Below, one piece after another: positions 17,022-26,539 of a stretch of 64,000 nucleotides of DNA. Position numbers and translations under genes: made by a program. Location of the stretch: contig CAYOQO010000006.1 of NCBI GenBank assembly GCA_964406135.1, positions 1 through 64,000 on the forward strand. The letters run 5' to 3'. A model generated the notes under the pieces. That model was given only the letters and a program-made list of their open reading frames with translations. It searched no databases and was not told where the DNA came from. The stretch is from JACPFN01 sp964406135. Its GTDB lineage: Bacteria; Babelota; Babeliae; Babelales; Chromulinivoraceae. How positions within the stretch are numbered: the stretch's first letter is position 1; every line of letters begins with the position of its first letter.

Positions 17022-18636
17022 TCAGATTTCCAGGCTTAAAATGTTCTTTCCAAAAAGCACGATCTTTTGTTTGAGCTCTTGCATCATGCACAGCTTGATG
17101 AAAAGAATTTACAACAGACTCTTGTGCTTTTTCTAAATCTTTTTTAACATTTTTTGTCACTTGATGAGCCACATCATTTCGAAGCTGAACCAATTTTTTT
17201 TCATCTTGCCCTGAAAGCGAATTCACAACTGTATGTAATTTAGAGACAATTGCTGCTCGTTTTAAATTCACAGAGTTATTTGGTTCATTTTCATGTTTTG
17301 GTTGTGTTACAACAGGATCAATTGTTGCTTGTTGCAAAACTTGAACAGTTTCAATTGGTTTTTGACCTACAACGACAGGCACTAATTGCCTGGGCTGATT
17401 ATCGTAACTATTTTTATTCCATCCAGAAGAAGGTCCTATCAAATTATGCAAATAATTAAACGTATGCTGTTTTCTTTCTTCACGTAAATTTCGTTCAATT
17501 TTTATAACATTACCACAAGAATTTACCATTGAAGACCAAGCTTTTTGTCGATCTGTTTTCTGAACAACCGATGGTTCAATTTTTACTGGATTTTTAACGG
17601 TAGCTTGAAATCTTGCACGTTCAAAATTTTCCATTGTTTGATAATCAAAATTTTTACTTTCCGGCAACGAAACATGTACAACTGGTGCCACAACTACATC
17701 AGGTTGAGAAATTTTTGGTACAAGTTTTTTAATTTTTATTTCTGAATTCATTTTTTGTTCAGGTTTATTTTCTACAACTGCCGCCTGTTTTGCAAAAGCT
17801 TTTTTACCATGAAGCATCACGCTTCCAACCCTTGCTCCAACATTAAACGCACAGCTTCCAACCTTACCAATTCCTTTACCAACACAATATACCGCATCAC
17901 CAAAATTAATCATGTGATTAACTACCATCTCATCAAGATTTTCAAAGCCACCCTGATAAAATTGATTTACAATTGAGTTGTTCCAACCATTATGGATACT
18001 ATCAGCTGCCAAATATGCAGCTATTGCAAGCATCGTATTTCTACGCCAGTTTCTGTAGGATTCCGCTGTTGCTTTAATACGCAGATATTCTGCCGAACTA
18101 TGAATCTTTACAACATTGGCAAGTTTATCAAGTTCATTAATTAATTGCTTTAAACGATCATCATTATCAGAAAAATATGATTTTAAAGATAAATAAGTTA
18201 ATGGATTAATCCAACTCCAACGAATACCTGTTGGCATAAAAACAGAAAGGCCCGGCTTGTATCCACCAATCATGTATGCATCATAATCATAAAGATGCAT
18301 AATCACACTTTCAAACGCCTTTACAGCATCAATTGCTAATTGCGTATTGATTGATTGACCAATGTTAGTAATAATTGCTTGATATGATCTAAAACTTTGA
18401 CCTTGTCCATCAAATTGCGCAATCGCTGCGTTTGCAGCTGCAAGTGTTGGATTTGTATTTACATTGATAGGATTATGATCAATCACTGCTTTCATAATTG
18501 CACCGCGCAACACACCTTGTTGGCCATTTACAGCATCACCAAGCTGCACAGGACCAGCTGCAGGCGCGTGCATACCACCTGCCATCAAGCCAAAGCTTGA
18601 TGCAACCAGCATGAATGATAAAAATAACTTTTTCAT
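17014..18636 (-). CDS. Large exported protein of unknown function
   Basis: A 540-residue product with a signal peptide (MKKLFLSFMLVASSFGLMAG), a helical domain (about 25-200), a hydrophobic segment with AADSIHNGWNNSI (about 200-225) and a glycine-rich stretch (GKGIGKVGSCAFNVGARVGS). A long, charged, proline/glutamine-containing C-terminal region (about 280-540) looks unstructured. ATG 18636 follows GGAGG by five bases, a strong ribosome site; TTG 18648 is rejected. The motif after the hydrophobic segment is shared with the small protein at 13.4 kb. No known family recognised. Confidence 0.82.
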   Translation of the reverse strand: MKKLFLSFMLVASSFGLMAGGMHAPAAGPVQLGDAVNGQQGVLRGAIMKAVIDHNPINVNTNPTLAAANAAIAQFDGQGQSFRSYQAIITNIGQSINTQLAIDAVKAFESVIMHLYDYDAYMIGGYKPGLSVFMPTGIRWSWINPLTYLSLKSYFSDNDDRLKQLINELDKLANVVKIHSSAEYLRIKATAESYRNWRRNTMLAIAAYLAADSIHNGWNNSIVNQFYQGGFENLDEMVVNHMINFGDAVYCVGKGIGKVGSCAFNVGARVGSVMLHGKKAFAKQAAVVENKPEQKMNSEIKIKKLVPKISQPDVVVAPVVHVSLPESKNFDYQTMENFERARFQATVKNPVKIEPSVVQKTDRQKAWSSMVNSCGNVIKIERNLREERKQHTFNYLHNLIGPSSGWNKNSYDNQPRQLVPVVVGQKPIETVQVLQQATIDPVVTQPKHENEPNNSVNLKRAAIVSKLHTVVNSLSGQDEKKLVQLRNDVAHQVTKNVKKDLEKAQESVVNSFHQAVHDARAQTKDRAFWKEHFKPGNLII

Positions 18637-18701
18637 GGTAACCTCCAAGCAACCAATTCAATTTCTTATAAAATTCATTGCTTCACAAAACCCTCACGCC
18701 C

Positions 18702-18731
18702 GTCATCCCAAACTTTATTTGGGATCCAGAC
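18702..18731. repeat. Dispersed palindromic repeat
   Basis: GTCATCCCAAA...TTTGGGATCCAGAC: conserved ends (GTCAT and ATCCAGAC) around a palindromic core. Related units lie at 21042, 26540, 26625, 31130 and 31523. Confidence 0.75.
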
Positions 18732-18816
18732 ATTTAAAACATGAACCTTTTATTTAAGTATGCCTGATTGATACACCAAGCACAAAAGCCCTTGGTTCTT
18801 TTTCAAACAAAGCATG

Positions 18817-18848
18817 AAAAAACCCCAGTTTTTCAACCAGGGTTTTTT
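18817..18848 (-). terminator. Intrinsic terminator
   Basis: Minus strand: AAAAAACCCTGGTTG...CTGGGG then TTTTTT, 17 bases beyond the stop of the exported-protein gene upstream. Confidence 0.85.
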
Positions 18849-18864
18849 AAATTCAATTGTTAAA

Positions 18865-19611
18865 TTAAGCTTTTTGAGGAGCTGCAACTTCTGCTCTATT
18901 TTTTGCAATTTGAGCAACAAGCGCCGATTGAAGATCATATTTTTGACCAGCAACCAACCAACAACCTAATTGCAAACTCTTTTTACATGCTAACTTACCA
19001 CCAGTAGCTGCTAAATCTAAGACACCAAGTTTATTAGCTGTAAGGATTGCAGCAACAATCATTGCAGATTTCATTTTGTTATTTTTAATAGGACGATAAA
19101 CATACTGCTTAAACAGCGTTGTTAAAGTTCTACCATTAATCAATTCATCCATATTATAAATCGTTTGGCGAAGTTCTTGCAATTTCAAAACGCTTGCTTT
19201 TGGAGACTTAATAAAATAAGGCAACCAATCACCAGCAGTATTTAATGTTAAAAGATCTTGAGCCTCTTTAGCCATAGCGTTACAAGCTTCAGTAAGTACA
19301 GCTTTATCACTTGGAGCTAAATCTGTCATAGGAATAGATTTTAAACCTGTTTGCAATGCCGTAACCGCATCAGTTAAAGTTTGTAATCGAACAGCTTCTG
19401 GAGATTTTACACCTTGTGCAATTTTTCCTAAAGCAGCTTGAATCATACCAACCAAAGGAGTAACTGTGGGAGTAACTGGTTTAACTGGAGCTTGAACTAC
19501 TGGAGTTGGAGCCGGAGCAACTACTGCTGCTCTTTTAGGCTTACCATAACCACCTTTAGCAAAAGCCATACCAGACGTTAAAGTCAATAAAGTTAAAAAT
19601 AATTTTTTCAT
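18865..19611 (-). CDS. Exported protein with proline/valine-rich linker
   Basis: A 248-residue product with a signal peptide (MKKLFLTLLTLTSGMAFA), a proline/valine-rich spacer (about 26-52), a helical domain, and a hydrophobic segment (MKSAMIVAAILTANKLG, about 180-197) followed by a stretch with two cysteines (KLACKKSLQLGC). Its start has a strong AAGGAGG site. The architecture resembles its downstream neighbour at 17.0 kb: helical domain, membrane segment, cysteine-containing tail. Function unknown; possibly abundant, given the good ribosome site and terminator. Confidence 0.82.
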   Translation of the reverse strand: MKKLFLTLLTLTSGMAFAKGGYGKPKRAAVVAPAPTPVVQAPVKPVTPTVTPLVGMIQAALGKIAQGVKSPEAVRLQTLTDAVTALQTGLKSIPMTDLAPSDKAVLTEACNAMAKEAQDLLTLNTAGDWLPYFIKSPKASVLKLQELRQTIYNMDELINGRTLTTLFKQYVYRPIKNNKMKSAMIVAAILTANKLGVLDLAATGGKLACKKSLQLGCWLVAGQKYDLQSALVAQIAKNRAEVAAPQKA

Positions 19612-19723
19612 AGTAACCTCCTTGAAAAGTCGACCCTTTTAAAGGCCTTATTATTTATTCTATAACTCCAGTTTGCCCTATTTTGCCCCCCCTGTAAAAA
19701 GGGGTGGGGTATTTTTAAAGGGC

Positions 19724-21001
19724 CTATTTTTTGGAATAACAGAAATACATAAACAACCCTAAGCAAAACATCATGCCGAAGAGATACAAAGAAGTGAAAT
19801 TATACTTGATAGCGCTGAGCACACAGGCAATAATAAACCCTGTACAAGTCACCAGTGACATAACGCCCGTACATTTTGAGCCGATCGATAACATTAAAAA
19901 TGCAATTGAACTAATCGTGTACGTAATCGTACAACCCAATGTTGCAGTTTGCTGTAAAGGAATTTTTGAACCACCCGTAATAACCAAAAATAAACCACAA
20001 ATTGCACCTTCAACAAGTACAGCACTTAATGGTATTCCATGACGATTCAACTTTGCCAAGGTTTTTGATCCAAGGGTATGATCATGTTGTGCCAATGTGT
20101 ACAAATTCCAAGCATTTGAAAACAACAAACCGTAGGCAGCACCCATTGCAGAAAAACCAATAAAAAAACTGATCGCAGTTGCAAACTTTGTTTGAATCCA
20201 TGGTGCAACCGGCATCAAGCTGGTTAAATATGGAAATGCATCAGCATAATTTGCAATCCCTGCAATATTTGGCGCAAGCATCATAGCTACAACAGTTTGA
20301 AAAATTACATAAATTAAAATGATTGAAAAAAAGGAATAAAAAATTGCTTTGGGAGCATTCTTGGAAGCATTTTCAATATTGCGGCTGATAGAACATGCAG
20401 CTTCAAATCCTGAAAAACAGTACAGCACGAGCGGCAGCATCATCACAAAGTTGCTCAACGTTACCAGCTCAAAATTTTCAAGCAAATTAATATCAAAATG
20501 ATAAATTCCAAGACCGATCAACAGCAACAATGGAATAGATTTTGCTGCAAAAAAACAGTTTTGAATCAAAATACCAATACGCAAATTCAAAGAGTTAAGG
20601 ACCATAAAAATAGCCAAAATTCCAAAATCAACCGAGACTGTAGGCACAACGCCAAAGATTACTGGAAAAAGTTTTTGCAAAAACGTTGATGCAACATGCA
20701 ACAATAAACTTGCTGAAGCTAATTTACCAAAAAAGTAAGTCCAGGTGCTGATAAATCCTAAAAATGGTGAAATGGGTCGCGCAAAAGCATAAAACCCACC
20801 TTCAGGATAAATTTTTACCAGCTGAGCAAACGTAAAAATTAAAGGGAACATGAAAAGACCAACACCCAAGTAGAGCAAACCACCCAAAAGACCAAGTTCT
20901 TTGGTTAAATCAACAATGTTTACAAAAATTCCAGCACCCGCCATGATGTTCAGGTTCATGAGTATTGCTGATTTTAAAGAAATTTTGTGCATAGAGCTCA
21001 T
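19724..21001 (-). CDS. APC-family amino-acid permease
   Basis: A 425-residue protein with about twelve hydrophobic segments. The first carries the APC signature MNLNIMAGAGIFV (unwound TM1 substrate site), and FSGFEAACSISRNIENASKNAPKA gives the TM6 segment and following loop. The family exchanges or imports amino acids, which would suit an auxotrophic, host-dependent cell. Substrate cannot be predicted from sequence. Start ATG 21001 with AGGA upstream. A G/C-rich hairpin (19686-19709) lies just beyond its stop. Confidence 0.9.
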   Translation of the reverse strand: MSSMHKISLKSAILMNLNIMAGAGIFVNIVDLTKELGLLGGLLYLGVGLFMFPLIFTFAQLVKIYPEGGFYAFARPISPFLGFISTWTYFFGKLASASLLLHVASTFLQKLFPVIFGVVPTVSVDFGILAIFMVLNSLNLRIGILIQNCFFAAKSIPLLLLIGLGIYHFDINLLENFELVTLSNFVMMLPLVLYCFSGFEAACSISRNIENASKNAPKAIFYSFFSIILIYVIFQTVVAMMLAPNIAGIANYADAFPYLTSLMPVAPWIQTKFATAISFFIGFSAMGAAYGLLFSNAWNLYTLAQHDHTLGSKTLAKLNRHGIPLSAVLVEGAICGLFLVITGGSKIPLQQTATLGCTITYTISSIAFLMLSIGSKCTGVMSLVTCTGFIIACVLSAIKYNFTSLYLFGMMFCLGLFMYFCYSKK

Positions 21002-21041
21002 TTTTTTCCTATCAAATAAAAATTTATCAAAAAAATATGGC

Positions 21042-21068
21042 CTAGATTCCCGCCTACGCGGGAATGAG
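21042..21068. repeat. Dispersed palindromic repeat fused to a gene end
   Basis: CTAGATTCCCGCCTACGCGGGAATGAG has the same outer motif as the other dispersed units in reverse orientation. It contains the last codons and stop (TAG) of the TrmH-type gene, so the repeat appears to supply that protein's C-terminus. Confidence 0.75.
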
Positions 21069-21821
21069 GGGATGAACTGATTTCAAATACATCGCAATCG
21101 ATCCTGCCACACAAGCATTCAAGCTTTCAGTTTTGCCCGGCATTGGAATCGTTAATTTTTCATGACAATCTCTGACAATGTCTGGTGGAAGACCTGCGCC
21201 TTCATTACCAATCACCAACATACAATTTTTTAAATCAAGCTGATCTGGAGTTTTTCCACCATCAACTACCAACGCACACATTGCAATATGCTTATAAGTT
21301 TTATAAAAAATTGGCCAATTGGTAGAAATAATAGTTACAAATCCAATAGTTCCAACTGTTGCTTGTACCACTTTTGGATGGTAAGCATCCACGCCTTGCA
21401 TGGTAAAAATAGTGGCAATATTCATAGCTGCAGCTGTTCGAATTAATGTTCCCATGTTGCCGGGATCTTGAATGTTATGCAGCACCAGCGCATTTGAAGT
21501 TATTTCAACATCGTTCATTGCAGGAATTGCAAAAACTGCAACCAAGCCGCTTGGTGTCACTTCAGTGCTAATTTTTTTCATAATCGCTTCAGTCACCTCA
21601 AACATGGTGTCTGGTTTTATAATTTCATGATGCACATCATACGCCTGCGCTGTCACAAAAACTGAATGCAATTTCATACCAGCTTCAAGTAATGTTTTAT
21701 ATACCGTTGCACCTTGAGCCAAAAATTGTCCATGCTCCTGACGATATGCTTTTTTTTGAAGCGCTACCAAATGTTTAATTTTTGGATTGATCAATGATTG
21801 AATGATTGTGATATTTTTCAT
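21054..21821 (-). CDS. TrmH-family (SPOUT) RNA 2'-O-methyltransferase
   Basis: S-adenosylmethionine-dependent ribose methyltransferase acting on rRNA or tRNA. An N-terminal substrate-binding domain (about 1-95) precedes a SPOUT knot domain with motif 1 NIQDPGNMGTLIRTA, motif 2 MLVIGNEGAGL and motif 3 IPMPGKTESLNACVAGSIAMY. ATG 21821 overlaps the tgt stop (ATGA); the longer reading frame into tgt is rejected. The last residues (HPLIPA) are encoded by a palindromic repeat. It is distinct from the rlmB-like gene at 34.3 kb; the exact target site is unknown. Confidence 0.9.
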   Translation of the reverse strand: MKNITIIQSLINPKIKHLVALQKKAYRQEHGQFLAQGATVYKTLLEAGMKLHSVFVTAQAYDVHHEIIKPDTMFEVTEAIMKKISTEVTPSGLVAVFAIPAMNDVEITSNALVLHNIQDPGNMGTLIRTAAAMNIATIFTMQGVDAYHPKVVQATVGTIGFVTIISTNWPIFYKTYKHIAMCALVVDGGKTPDQLDLKNCMLVIGNEGAGLPPDIVRDCHEKLTIPMPGKTESLNACVAGSIAMYLKSVHPLIPA

Positions 21822-22951
21822 AACTGCCCTAACATAATTTTTTCTCGATATTTGCACATCAAATCGTTCATATACGCAATGTTATGAATCGTTGCAAGCG
21901 TATGACCTGCAACTTCTTTTGCTTTGAATAAATGATGTAAAAAACTGTTCGTATAATTTTTGCACGTAAAACAATTACACGCAGCATCAATAGTTTCAAA
22001 ATTATACTTCCACTGCGCTTGTTCAATTTTTTTAGTGCCCTGTGAAGTAAACAAATGACCATGGCGTGCACATTTTGTTGGATGTGAACTATCAAACGTG
22101 TCAATTCCGAGCGGAATAATACTTTCAATGGACGGTAAATCTGCAATACCCAGCAAATGATTTGGCTTATCTTCGGGTAACTGTGGCACTGTAAATTTTA
22201 GCATTTCAACCATTTCAGTTCGATTTTTTCCAACACTGCCACCAATTGCAAAACCATCAAATGGCAATTTTGTTAAAGTGTCACAACTGATTTTTCGAAG
22301 TTCTGGAGAAATGCCACCATGAATAACCGCATACATTGCTTGTTGTTGCTTGTTTGAAAGATGCACATCAAGCGATCGCTTTTCCCAACGATGCGTACGA
22401 TCTAAACTTTTTTTAAGCGCCCGCGCATCAATATGATACGGCGGAAGTTCGTCAAGAGGAATTATAATATCAGCATCAAGTTGTTTTTGAGCCAAAACTG
22501 ACGATTCAGGAGTTAATTTAACTTCATCACCATTGCGATACGAACGAAAAGTCACACCCTCTTCAGTAATTTTTGCAACTGAATTTTGATGTTGTTTTTG
22601 TCCCTTGCTTTTCAGTTCACTGGCAACGCCACCATAGGCCAAACTAAAAACCTGAAAACCACCAGAATCGGTAATGATTGGTGATGTTCGATTGATAAAT
22701 TTATGAAGTCCACCAGCTTGTGCAACAACGTCTGACCCTGGATGTAAAATTAAATGGTAGGTGTTGCAAAACATCAACCGTTGGTTTAAAGTTTCAAGCG
22801 TTTTATTATCCAGTGCTTTTAAAACACCATTTGTCCCAACAGCTACAAAACTTGGGGTTTCAATAATTCCGTGAGGTGTATGAATTCTGCCAACACGAGC
22901 ACGAGATTTTTTTGATTGATAAAGAATTTCGAAATAAAAATATGGATTCAT
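21818..22951 (-). CDS. tgt: tRNA-guanine transglycosylase Tgt
   Basis: Exchanges wobble guanine for preQ1 in GUN-anticodon tRNAs on the way to queuosine. Visible are DSGGFQVFSL (base pocket), LDELPPYH (an active-site aspartate), the flexible loop IGGSVGKNR, the catalytic segment FDSSHPTKCARHG and the zinc site (C-x-C-x2-C then a distal H: CNCFTC...HHLF). The length of 377 residues is normal. The catalytic segment differs from the commoner FDCVLPTRNARNG, hinting at a divergent branch. Co-translated with the TrmH-type gene downstream. Confidence 0.95.
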   Translation of the reverse strand: MNPYFYFEILYQSKKSRARVGRIHTPHGIIETPSFVAVGTNGVLKALDNKTLETLNQRLMFCNTYHLILHPGSDVVAQAGGLHKFINRTSPIITDSGGFQVFSLAYGGVASELKSKGQKQHQNSVAKITEEGVTFRSYRNGDEVKLTPESSVLAQKQLDADIIIPLDELPPYHIDARALKKSLDRTHRWEKRSLDVHLSNKQQQAMYAVIHGGISPELRKISCDTLTKLPFDGFAIGGSVGKNRTEMVEMLKFTVPQLPEDKPNHLLGIADLPSIESIIPLGIDTFDSSHPTKCARHGHLFTSQGTKKIEQAQWKYNFETIDAACNCFTCKNYTNSFLHHLFKAKEVAGHTLATIHNIAYMNDLMCKYREKIMLGQL

Positions 22952-23052
22952 GAATTTTTCAACTATGCATGCATTTAAGTTTTTGATAGTATAACAAAAT
23001 CTTTTTACTTAGCATATTTTATCAAACAATCATAAATTTTTTAGGGATGCTC

Positions 23053-23901
23053 ATGATTCAAAAAAATATTCATATTTTCATATTTTCAATCTTTTTATGC
23101 TTACCACTTCATACAGCTTTTTACACACCTAAAACTTCTCCTTCTTTGACCCCACATCCTTCTTTGCATTTAGATGAAACCAACAGCTCTCAAATAAGTC
23201 GATCGACAAGCATGACCCCACAATCTTCAAGCAATTCTTCCAACCATTCTATTTCACCTGAACCACAAAATCCACATGTCACTCGAGTATCAAATATTTG
23301 TGAAGTAATTAACATAGATCCAGAAATTCTTTTAGAACAAGCAAAAAATCTAACTAAGAAAAGTGTTGACCCAAGAACTTCAGAATGTTTAAAAAAATTG
23401 TACAATTTGGGGCTTTTGTTTCCAATTTCAGTTCAATTTGAAAAAGACAATGAAAATAAAGCACCTGTCAGCTATAATCCAAAAATTGTTACAATTCGAG
23501 ATACTTTTTTTAAAAAAAATAAAACTCAACAACTCATAATTTTAATGCAAACCGTACATAGATTAAATAACAGCTCTTTTGAAATAGAAACTGTTGCAAA
23601 AGAGCACCTTGAAAGCAATGATTTAAGTCAATTAACTTTTGAAAAATTAAAAAAAGAACTTCAGGATTATTATGCAAAGTTAGATTGTGAAGCAATTAAA
23701 ATTCTTATAAACAATGCTGTAAGTGAAAAACAATATGTCCTAGCTCGCAAATTAGAAGCTTACTTAACCACACCCTGTGATGAAGCAACACCTAATTCTG
23801 CAACCATTCAATCTCAAAAAAGAGGATCTTTAACCGGCAAGCGCAAAAAAGATGTCTCAGAATCAAGTTCCAATTCATCAGATTCTGATCCTAAGGCCTA
23901 A
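23053..23901 (+). CDS. Exported serine-rich protein of unknown function
   Basis: A 282-residue product with a signal peptide (about 1-24), a serine/proline-rich low-complexity linker (about 25-75), a helical domain (about 80-255) and a serine/aspartate-rich end (SESSSNSSDSDPKA). ATG 23053 follows TAGGGA at the spacing used by other genes here; ATG 23047 directly abuts it. Function unknown. Confidence 0.8.
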   Translation: MIQKNIHIFIFSIFLCLPLHTAFYTPKTSPSLTPHPSLHLDETNSSQISRSTSMTPQSSSNSSNHSISPEPQNPHVTRVSNICEVINIDPEILLEQAKNLTKKSVDPRTSECLKKLYNLGLLFPISVQFEKDNENKAPVSYNPKIVTIRDTFFKKNKTQQLIILMQTVHRLNNSSFEIETVAKEHLESNDLSQLTFEKLKKELQDYYAKLDCEAIKILINNAVSEKQYVLARKLEAYLTTPCDEATPNSATIQSQKRGSLTGKRKKDVSESSSNSSDSDPKA

Positions 23902-23927
23902 AATAATTTTAAAAAGGAGAGTAGTTG

Positions 23928-24605
23928 ATGAACCTTCAAAAAATTTTATTCTGTTTATTTTGGTCTTGCATAACCCTACCCATAACTTTTAACGGGCTTA
24001 TTGAAACTGGAATTTCAAAAAACAATTTTTTATGCCCTGCAGACAGTTCATCATCCGTGGTTTGCTCATCTGCAAATGCTCATGCCACAGGTTTTAATTT
24101 TTCATCTTCCAAAATAGTTCAAATTTTTAACGATCAAGCTTTTTGGCTCCATGAACAAGCCGTACAAGAAAAATACACTTCTCAAGTTTTATCCTACTCA
24201 GGATCAGCACTTTCAGAAAAAATGGCTGCTGAGGGTTGGGGCGCTATGGGAAGTTACTGCATCATCATCAGTATCGATCCCATTTTGACCAGCATAGTTA
24301 TGCCAGAATTGATTGCAAAAGAAGATGAAGAAAAAGTGGTAGTTCAATTGTGGTATAACGGAGACAGTGCGCTGCAACTTTGGTCGCAAGACACAAAAAT
24401 TATATCAAAAGATGCAGCCTTTACCGTGACAGTCAACAATACAACCGATTCTCTTCCTGGCGTGATTAATGCATCAAATGCACCATTCAAATCACTGCGC
24501 GCTCAATTTTTATCTGATTTACATTTACAACAAAACAGCCGCAAAGAATCTGTGTATCAAATTGCAACACAATCACCAAGGTCGGTAAAAATTCAGGAAT
24601 CTTAA
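23928..24605 (+). CDS. Exported protein of unknown function
   Basis: A 225-residue product with a signal peptide (MNLQKILFCLFWSCITLPIT), a serine-rich spacer and a compact-looking region (AAEGWGAMGSYCIIISIDP, VVVQLWYNGDSALQLW). Start ATG 23928 follows AAGGAGAG; a TTG three bases earlier is rejected. It lies 26 bases after the preceding exported-protein gene and is probably in the same transcript. It converges on murB with three bases between. Confidence 0.8.
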   Translation: MNLQKILFCLFWSCITLPITFNGLIETGISKNNFLCPADSSSSVVCSSANAHATGFNFSSSKIVQIFNDQAFWLHEQAVQEKYTSQVLSYSGSALSEKMAAEGWGAMGSYCIIISIDPILTSIVMPELIAKEDEEKVVVQLWYNGDSALQLWSQDTKIISKDAAFTVTVNNTTDSLPGVINASNAPFKSLRAQFLSDLHLQQNSRKESVYQIATQSPRSVKIQES

Positions 24606-24608
24606 AGA

Positions 24609-25589
24609 TTATAAAACATTTTTTGCAAAACCAATCAATTGACACTCAGCTTGGGGCTTAATGCCAAATTGATCAAACACCATGTTTTGCATTAACTGAA
24701 CAAGCTTGATGATATCAGTACTTGTTGCTTTGCCGCGGTTCACAATCATGTTGGCATGTTGATGCGAAACAATTGCATCACCAATGCACAGTTCACCTTT
24801 GACACCCAACTTATCCAAATAATAAGCAACATAGATCAATTTTTTGTCGGTATTTGCAACTTCTGATGGCAAAAAGTTTCGAAAAAAACTTCCGCATGTG
24901 CGAACTGTTGGATATCGACGCTCACGATGACGAATTATTTCTTCACGACGTCCACGCGCTCGTGCAACTTCAAGATCGGTTGCATGCTTGAGTTGAAATG
25001 TTGCAGAAACCAAAAAATATTCTTTTTCTTGAAGTCGAGACTGATCATAGCCAAATTTAAACCATGTTGGATCAACTGTGATAATTTCACCAGTTGCTTT
25101 GTGAATAATTTGCGCATGAACCAAAAACTGCTCCAATAAAAATTCATAATAATGCAAATTGATGTAAACAGATCCACCAACAGTTCCGGGAATCCCGCTA
25201 AATTCTTCTAATCCCAATAAATTTCTATCAAGACAATACAAAATTAAATCATGAAACGTTACACCAGCACCGGCTTTCACGTATGCCATAGTTGCATCGT
25301 GTTGAACAAACGACATTTCTTTAATTTGTGGACGAATTACTAAGCCATCAAAACCATCATCGCTGATTAAAATATTGGCACCTTGGCCAAGCATAAAAAT
25401 TTCTAATTTATTTTTTTGAGCAAATTTTAAAGCTTGCTCAAATTCAGCTGCTGTTGTTGGTTCTGCAAAAAATTTTGCCAAGCCACCTGTTTGAAACCAA
25501 TTTTTATCAGCTAAAGAAACATTTTGCTCTATGATTAATTGTGGAATTTTTGGTGTACAATCTTGACGTTGTTTTTGATGAGACATCAT
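24609..25589 (-). CDS. murB: UDP-N-acetylenolpyruvoylglucosamine reductase MurB
   Basis: FAD enzyme that makes UDP-MurNAc, the second step of peptidoglycan precursor synthesis. The FAD-binding region carries LGQGANILISDDGFDGLVI, followed by EEFSGIPGTVGGSV, the active-site segment YPTVRTCGSFFRNF (proton-donor serine) and a final IVSHQHANMIVNRGKAT...VFDQFGIKPQAE. The length of 326 residues is normal. It follows trhO by nine bases on the same strand. Confidence 0.95.
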   Translation of the reverse strand: MMSHQKQRQDCTPKIPQLIIEQNVSLADKNWFQTGGLAKFFAEPTTAAEFEQALKFAQKNKLEIFMLGQGANILISDDGFDGLVIRPQIKEMSFVQHDATMAYVKAGAGVTFHDLILYCLDRNLLGLEEFSGIPGTVGGSVYINLHYYEFLLEQFLVHAQIIHKATGEIITVDPTWFKFGYDQSRLQEKEYFLVSATFQLKHATDLEVARARGRREEIIRHRERRYPTVRTCGSFFRNFLPSEVANTDKKLIYVAYYLDKLGVKGELCIGDAIVSHQHANMIVNRGKATSTDIIKLVQLMQNMVFDQFGIKPQAECQLIGFAKNVL

Positions 25590-25598
25590 GATCCTTAA

Positions 25599-26501
25599 TT
25601 AAATTTTTTGAAGCGGAGTCCGTTCAGGTGCTTTTTTTTCTTGTATCAAGATTTGGCACTTTTGACTACATGTTTTTGCAAATTTATCCAAGCATGACTG
25701 ACATGCAACAAAATGTTTATTACACAAAGCATTCAAGCAGTTCACATAATCATCACTTGGCATTGGACAATTTAAACACTTACTCAAAATATCATCATTC
25801 ACTTTAACGGTAATGCGCTGATCAAATACATAATTTTTTCCACGAAAAAAACCATCGGGAAATTTTTCAACATAACGATGAATACCACCTTCAACTTGAT
25901 ACACTTGTTTTGCAACACCCTTTTCATTCAAGTAAGCACTTGCTCGCTCACAGCGAATTCCACCGGTACAGTACATAAAAACAGTTTTATCTTTAAATTG
26001 ATCAAGATTTTGATCAATGTATTCTGGAAATTGACGAAAATAACGAATATCAGGAGTAATTGCGCCTTCAAATTTTCCTACAGCCGCTTCATAGTTGTTA
26101 CGTCCATCAAGCACCACAAAATCCTTTGGAGGGTTCAAAAAAAGTTCATGAGTTTGTTCTGGAGTTAAATGCTGACCAGTATTTTTTGTGGTTAATTTTT
26201 CCGGATCAATTCCAAGATGCACAATCTCTTTTTTAACACTAATTTTGCATCGCGGAAATGCATGAGATCCGCCTGGCGCAGTTTTAAAATCAATGCCGCC
26301 AAACAATGGATGCGCATTCATTGCAGCAACATATGCATCAGTTGCTTCTTTAGTTCCACCTAGGGTTCCATTTATTCCTTCAGTTGCAAGAAGAATTCGC
26401 CCTGTCAAACCAAGCGACGAGCAAAGCTCTTTTTGCCAAGCTTGAATTTGTTCAGGATGATCAATTTGAACGTATTTGTAGAATAAAAGAATAATTCCCA
26501 T
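25599..26501 (-). CDS. trhO: tRNA uridine hydroxylase TrhO (rhodanese family)
   Basis: Oxygen-dependent hydroxylase for 5-hydroxyuridine at tRNA position 34 (YceA/TrhO family). An N-terminal acylphosphatase-like domain (about 1-95, EGINGTLGG) precedes a rhodanese domain with the loop MYCTGGIRCERA (cysteine 178). A C-terminal cysteine-rich segment (CLNCPMPSDDYVNC...CNKHFVACQSC) is likely metal-binding. The length of 300 residues is normal. With mnmG and tgt, this is a third wobble-base modification gene in the window. Confidence 0.93.
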   Translation of the reverse strand: MGIILLFYKYVQIDHPEQIQAWQKELCSSLGLTGRILLATEGINGTLGGTKEATDAYVAAMNAHPLFGGIDFKTAPGGSHAFPRCKISVKKEIVHLGIDPEKLTTKNTGQHLTPEQTHELFLNPPKDFVVLDGRNNYEAAVGKFEGAITPDIRYFRQFPEYIDQNLDQFKDKTVFMYCTGGIRCERASAYLNEKGVAKQVYQVEGGIHRYVEKFPDGFFRGKNYVFDQRITVKVNDDILSKCLNCPMPSDDYVNCLNALCNKHFVACQSCLDKFAKTCSQKCQILIQEKKAPERTPLQKI

Positions 26502-26539
26502 GATTTGCGACTCCGAAATGAAATAAAGCTTGTTAATTT

